DNA of 38,675 bases, taken from assembly GCA_013151745.1 (NCBI GenBank), contig JAADHS010000255.1, positions 1 through 38,675 on the forward strand. Reading direction: 5' to 3'. This stretch comes from Gammaproteobacteria bacterium (GTDB taxonomy: Bacteria; Pseudomonadota; Gammaproteobacteria; JAADHS01). This document shows, piece by piece, positions 35,176-38,675 of the stretch. The first letter of the stretch is position 1. Every line of letters starts with the position of its first letter. A program made the translations under genes and the position numbers. The notes below the pieces were generated by a model, which saw only the letters and a list, made by a program, of their open reading frames with translations, had not been told where the DNA came from and searched no databases.

Positions 35176-35194
35176 TTCTCGGACAGTTTTCCTA
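35176..35194 (+). repeat. Relic of the TTCTCGGACAG repeat end before the atp terminator
   Basis: TTCTCGGACAG (35176-35186) followed by TTTTCCTA resembles the right end of the element at 35331-35492 (TTCTCGGACAGCCTCC plus TA). Upstream similarity around AAGCTTGG is suggestive. It looks like a decayed right half. Confidence 0.45.
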
Positions 35195-35202
35195 ATATAA
35201 TC

Positions 35203-35228
35203 AAAAAACCGCCGTAAGGCGGTTTTTT
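35203..35228. terminator. Terminator of the atp operon
   Basis: AAAAAACCGCC (35203-35213) and GGCGGTTTTTT (35218-35228) form a perfect stem with loop GTAA and a terminal T run. The symmetric A/T ends make it functional in both directions in principle; the biological role is termination after atpC. Confidence 0.93.
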
Positions 35229-35309
35229 ACTTTCGGTTCCGTAGTAAGATATACCCATGGGGTTATGAGTTTAGGTGTTAGCGCGTGTAGCGGTACTCGG
35301 TTTTTCTTC

Positions 35310-35520
35310 AATCGAAAAAACGTAGGCCTAGGGAGGCTGTCCGAGAATAGCGATCGTAGCGAGAGCAAGCTATTTTGATTCAGATTTTTCGATCATTTGA
35401 GGCGAATAATGGGTCTATTTAACGAAAATGATCGGAAAGTCTGACCAAAATAGCTTGGTCGCAGTAGGTCAGTCTGTTCTCGGACAGCCTCCTAGCTGGC
35501 TAAGTTGAATTTTTTCGATT
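35310..35520. repeat. Outer inverted repeat interrupted by the MITE-like element
   Basis: AATCGAAAAAA (35310-35320) and TTTTTTCGATT (35510-35520) are exact complements lying on either side of the element at 35331-35492. Removing the element and one TA would leave an 11-bp stem with a loop of about 25 bases, resembling a pre-existing hairpin that served as insertion site. Confidence 0.6.
35331..35492. mobile_element. MITE-like palindromic element, no coding capacity
   Basis: A 162-base element whose two arms of about 70 bases are imperfect inverted repeats. The left end GGGAGGCTGTCCGAGAATAG corresponds to the right end read in reverse, GGAGGCTGTCCGAGAACAG. Inner blocks CAAGCTATTTTG and CGATCATTT are also shared between the arms. 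A spacer of about 25 bases lies between. TA dinucleotides flank both ends (35329-35330 and 35493-35494), as expected for TA-targeting IS630/Tc1-mariner-type transposition. No transposase is encoded, so it would depend on one elsewhere. As RNA it would fold into one long hairpin. It lies between the atp terminator and glmU. Confidence 0.75.
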
Positions 35521-35600
35521 AAAAAAAGCTGGAAATGCCTAAACTTATAACGCTATGGGCATAGAAACTCAAATAATAACTATAGTTATAGGCATGGATA

Positions 35601-36965
35601 ATGAGTTTACACATTATAATTTTAGCAGCGGGTCAGGGCACCAGAATGAAGTCTTCACGTGCCAAGGTTTTGCATGAGCTCGCTGCTCGTCCGCTTTTAA
35701 AACATGTTATTGATGCGGCGCAAAGCTTGAATGCAGAAAAAATTCACGTGGTTATCGGCCACGGTCGCGAAGAAGTGACTCGTTGTTTGGCAAATGAAAA
35801 TGTTCACTGGGTCATGCAAGAGAAGCAGTTGGGTACCGGCCATGCCGTCGCCCAGGCCATGCCGAATATAGGAGAGGACGATTTAATTTTAGTTCTGTAT
35901 GGAGATGTACCTCTCATACAGGTAGAGACTTTAAACGCTTTGCTTACAAGGGCAATGGACGAGTCCTTGGCTTTACTCACCGTGGTATTACCCGATTCCA
36001 GTGGTTATGGACGTATTGTCCGTAATGCAGCCGGTGTTGTGCAAAAAATAGTTGAGCATAAAGACGCATCTGAATCCGAATTAGAAATTAAAGAAATTAA
36101 TACGGGCATTTTGGCTGCACCCGCTGCGAAATTAAAACAATGGTTAGGGCAGCTGAAAAATAGCAATCAACAACAAGAATATTATCTTACTGATATTGTC
36201 GCAATGGCTGTTACTGACGGGTTGGAAGTTAAAACGACCAAGCCCACCGCAATAGAAGAAGTGAGTGGCATTAATGATCGTACTCAGTTGGTTGCATTGG
36301 AACGATATTATCAATATCAAAAGGCGAAGCGCTTAATGCTACAAGGCGTAACGCTCGCGGATCCTGCTCGTATCGATGTTCGTGGTGAACTACACGTTGG
36401 GATGGATTCGGAAATTGATATTAATTGTATTTTTGAAGGTGAGGTTAGTATAGGTAAAAATAGTAAAATTGCATCAAATGTAATTATTATTAATTCAAAA
36501 ATTGGAGATAATGTAGAAATATTAGCGAACACGATAGTCGATCATGCTGTGATCGAAAATGAGTGTAGAGTTGGACCTTTTGCGAGAATTAGACCCGATA
36601 CCATTCTCTCAAAAGGTGTTCATATTGGTAATTTTGTTGAAATTAAAAAAACCACCGTTGGCAAAAATTCAAAAATCAATCACCTTAGCTATGTGGGCGA
36701 CGCGGAGATTGGATACAGTGTTAATATTGGCGCAGGTACCATAACCTGTAATTATGATGGGGCAGATAAACACAAAACTTTAATTGGTAATCATGTTTTT
36801 GTTGGTTCGAATACGCAGCTTGTAGCGCCCGTTAAAATCAATGACAATGCGAGTATCGCAGCAGGAACAACGGTCACAAAAAATGTTGAAGGTGGTGCCT
36901 TGGCGATCAGTCGTGTTCCTCAAAAAACGAAATCAAACTGGCAGCGTCCGAGTAAAAAGAAATAA
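35601..36965 (+). CDS. glmU: Bifunctional UDP-N-acetylglucosamine pyrophosphorylase / glucosamine-1-phosphate acetyltransferase
   Basis: GlmU acetylates glucosamine 1-phosphate and then couples it to UTP, giving UDP-GlcNAc for peptidoglycan and lipopolysaccharide. The 454 residues match the E. coli length. The N-terminal nucleotidyltransferase starts LAAGQGTRMKSSRAKVLHEL, with EKQLGTGHAVAQAMP and LVLYGDVPLI following. The C-terminal half is a left-handed beta helix (hexapeptide repeats such as IGKNSKIASNVIIINSKIGD) with the acetyltransferase segment HLSYVGDAEIGYSVNIGAGTITCNYDG. It heads a glmU-glmS unit. Confidence 0.97.
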   Translation: MSLHIIILAAGQGTRMKSSRAKVLHELAARPLLKHVIDAAQSLNAEKIHVVIGHGREEVTRCLANENVHWVMQEKQLGTGHAVAQAMPNIGEDDLILVLYGDVPLIQVETLNALLTRAMDESLALLTVVLPDSSGYGRIVRNAAGVVQKIVEHKDASESELEIKEINTGILAAPAAKLKQWLGQLKNSNQQQEYYLTDIVAMAVTDGLEVKTTKPTAIEEVSGINDRTQLVALERYYQYQKAKRLMLQGVTLADPARIDVRGELHVGMDSEIDINCIFEGEVSIGKNSKIASNVIIINSKIGDNVEILANTIVDHAVIENECRVGPFARIRPDTILSKGVHIGNFVEIKKTTVGKNSKINHLSYVGDAEIGYSVNIGAGTITCNYDGADKHKTLIGNHVFVGSNTQLVAPVKINDNASIAAGTTVTKNVEGGALAISRVPQKTKSNWQRPSKKK

Positions 36966-36988
36966 TTTAAGTTTCGAGGTTAAATAGT

Positions 36989-38675
36989 ATGTGCGGAATA
37001 ATAGGTGCTGTTGCTGAACGAGATGTCGTTCCCATTCTTCTACAGGGACTCAAACGCCTGGAGTATCGAGGCTACGACTCAGCAGGCATTGCCGTTACAC
37101 AAGAAGACAAGGATATTGCACGTTCAAGAATGGCAGGAAAGGTGGCGCAGCTTGAAGCCTTGCTTGATTCCGAGCCTATGCATGGTGTAGTGGGTATCGC
37201 CCATACCCGATGGGCTACCCATGGTGAGCCGGGTACGCACAATGCTCACCCGCATGTCTGTAATAAACGATTTGCTGTTGTGCATAATGGTATTATAGAA
37301 AATTTTGAATTGTTACGAGAGCAGCAAAAAAATAAAAACTATGTTTTCACTTCTGAAACAGATACAGAAGTTATTGTGCATCAAATTCATGAGTATTATG
37401 AAACAAGCAAAGATCTGTTGCGTGCAGTGCAATTGACGATCAAAGACTTGACCGGTGCTTATGCCTTGGGCGTGCTCAGCAGTGAGGAACCCGGTCGCTT
37501 AATTGCGGTTCGTTTGGGTAGCCCCTTAGTGTTGGGTGTGGGGATAGGTGAATATTTTATTGCTTCCGAAGCTTCTGCACTATTACCCGTTACCCAACGT
37601 TTTATTTATTTGGAAGAAGGTGATATAGCCGATATTCAGCGTAACTCACTGACTATTTATGATGTCGATGGGAACTGTGTTGAACGGCCAATAAAAGAGT
37701 CAGAATTAACGGTCGATGCAGTGGAACGTGGGACTTATCGGCACTTTATGCTGAAAGAAATTTTTGAGCAACCCCAAGCCATCTCCGATACCTTGTTAGG
37801 TTCTATCAATGGCCATAGAGTGATTGAAGAGTCATTTGGGCATAATGCCAAAGAAATTTTTGATGAGGTTCAGGGTGTTCATATACTGGCTTGTGGTACA
37901 AGCTATCATGCGGGTCTGGTGGCGCGCTATTGGCTGGAATCAATATCGGGTATTCCTTGTAGCATAGAAATTGCCAGTGAGTTTCGTTACCGCAAACCCA
38001 TAGTACGAAACAACTCGTTGGTTGTTACTATATCTCAATCAGGAGAAACAGCGGATACACTGGCCGCACTTAAAGAAGCAAAAAAACTTGGTTTTGGTAA
38101 ATCTTTGGCCATTTGTAACGTTCCAGAAAGTGCCTTGGTTCGAGAAAGTGATTTGATATTTTTAACAAGAGCGGGTCCTGAAATAGGTGTTGCATCGACT
38201 AAAGCATTTACAACTCAATTAGTGGCTTTGTTATTGTTATCTATATTGCTGGGTCGGCGGCATAATATTTCCGATGAACAAGAAGAAGAGTTAGTAAGAC
38301 AACTGCTTTCATTGCCGGCAAAAATTGAAACGGTATTGGGACAGGCACCTAAAATAGAAGCCTTGGCTGAAGATTTTGCAGATAAGCATCACGCTTTATT
38401 CCTGGGTCGTGGTACACAATACCCTATTGCAATGGAAGGGGCGCTTAAGCTAAAAGAAATTTCTTATATTCATGCGGAAGCCTATCCTGCGGGTGAGCTT
38501 AAGCATGGGCCTCTAGCATTGGTTGATGCGGATATGCCCATTATAGCGGTAGCACCGAATAATGAATTGTTAGAAAAACTTAAATCTAATTTACAAGAAG
38601 TGCGGGCGCGGGGGGGGATACTCTACGTTTTTGCGGATGAAATCTGGGATGACAAAAATCAACAAAATGACAATA
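36989..38675 (+). CDS. glmS: Glucosamine-fructose-6-phosphate aminotransferase (isomerizing), 3' end missing
   Basis: GlmS makes glucosamine 6-phosphate from fructose 6-phosphate and glutamine, the first step toward UDP-GlcNAc. The frame begins [12 protein letters not shown], giving the nucleophilic N-terminal cysteine after Met removal, and continues [24 protein letters not shown] and [10 protein letters not shown] of the glutaminase domain. The SIS sugar-isomerase domains show [31 protein letters not shown] and [10 protein letters not shown], then [28 protein letters not shown]. About 562 codons are present and in frame to the edge, so roughly 45-50 residues are missing. GAGG lies upstream of the ATG, 23 bases after glmU, consistent with one operon. 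Confidence 0.96.
   Translation, partial: MCGIIGAVAERDVVPILLQGLKRLEYRGYDSAGIAVTQEDKDIARSRMAGKVAQLEALLDSEPMHGVVGIAHTRWATHGEPGTHNAHPHVCNKRFAVVHNGIIENFELLREQQKNKNYVFTSETDTEVIVHQIHEYYETSKDLLRAVQLTIKDLTGAYALGVLSSEEPGRLIAVRLGSPLVLGVGIGEYFIASEASALLPVTQRFIYLEEGDIADIQRNSLTIYDVDGNCVERPIKESELTVDAVERGTYRHFMLKEIFEQPQAISDTLLGSINGHRVIEESFGHNAKEIFDEVQGVHILACGTSYHAGLVARYWLESISGIPCSIEIASEFRYRKPIVRNNSLVVTISQSGETADTLAALKEAKKLGFGKSLAICNVPESALVRESDLIFLTRAGPEIGVASTKAFTTQLVALLLLSILLGRRHNISDEQEEELVRQLLSLPAKIETVLGQAPKIEALAEDFADKHHALFLGRGTQYPIAMEGALKLKEISYIHAEAYPAGELKHGPLALVDADMPIIAVAPNNELLEKLKSNLQEVRARGGILYVFADEIWDDKNQQNDN

Larger units (their letters stand above)
35129..35600. other. Intergenic region between atpC and glmU
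   Basis: About 470 bases holding, in order, a repeat relic, the atp terminator, the outer inverted repeat and the MITE-like element. The glmU promoter should lie in the last ~80 bases; TATAACG and TATAGTTATA segments are visible but no well-spaced pair was assigned. Confidence 0.6.

Overview
The window looks like a chromosomal segment of a free-living, AT-leaning gammaproteobacterium. Supporting signs are a DevB-type 6-phosphogluconolactonase beside a glucokinase start, a YhcB/ZapG-like protein, the trxA-rho pair, a COQ7-type ubiquinone hydroxylase, a thiD-thiE-hemL cluster, and a complete atp operon followed by glmU-glmS. Genus cannot be fixed from the sequence; the gene set would fit the Pseudomonadales/Cellvibrionales sphere (inference).

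Layout: (1) 1-4.8 kb: glk start (partial), pgl, a YhcB-like gene, the thyA-folA pair and fbp. (2) 4.8-8.3 kb: hemL, thiE and thiD as a minus-strand operon (thiD first), then a small periplasmic cytochrome c with its own terminator. (3) 9.0-12.8 kb: trxA, rho, coq7 and an orphan glcF. (4) 12.9-22.0 kb: a five-gene plus-strand cluster. It encodes a small ribbon-helix-helix-like protein with a Cys tail, a SPOR plus DUF1302-like outer-membrane protein, an MMPL/RND transporter, a small outer-membrane-like protein and a TPR plus beta-barrel protein. It starts from a promoter framed by repeated 8-bp motifs and meets a convergent lytic-transglycosylase lipoprotein gene. This is the best candidate for an undescribed system: a possible trans-envelope export machine with its own regulator. 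(5) 23.2-27.3 kb: accessory genes for a secreted metzincin-like protease, an exported haloalkane-dehalogenase-like hydrolase and an unrecognised exported protein. (6) 27.9-35.1 kb: the complete ATP synthase operon (atpZ-like, atpI, B, E, F, H, A, G, D, C) with a strong sigma70 promoter and a hairpin terminator. (7) 35.1-38.7 kb: a MITE-like palindromic element, then glmU and the first ~562 codons of glmS.

The housekeeping parts supply glucose catabolism and gluconeogenesis, thymidylate/folate, thiamine and tetrapyrrole synthesis, ubiquinone and respiration, ATP synthesis, and UDP-GlcNAc for the cell wall. Relics related to the 35.3-kb element occur near 10.8, 11.5 and 35.2 kb, suggesting a dispersed repeat family. 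No rRNA, tRNA, CRISPR array or transposase gene was seen. All calls come from reading sequence and translated motifs; no database search or computed statistic was available.
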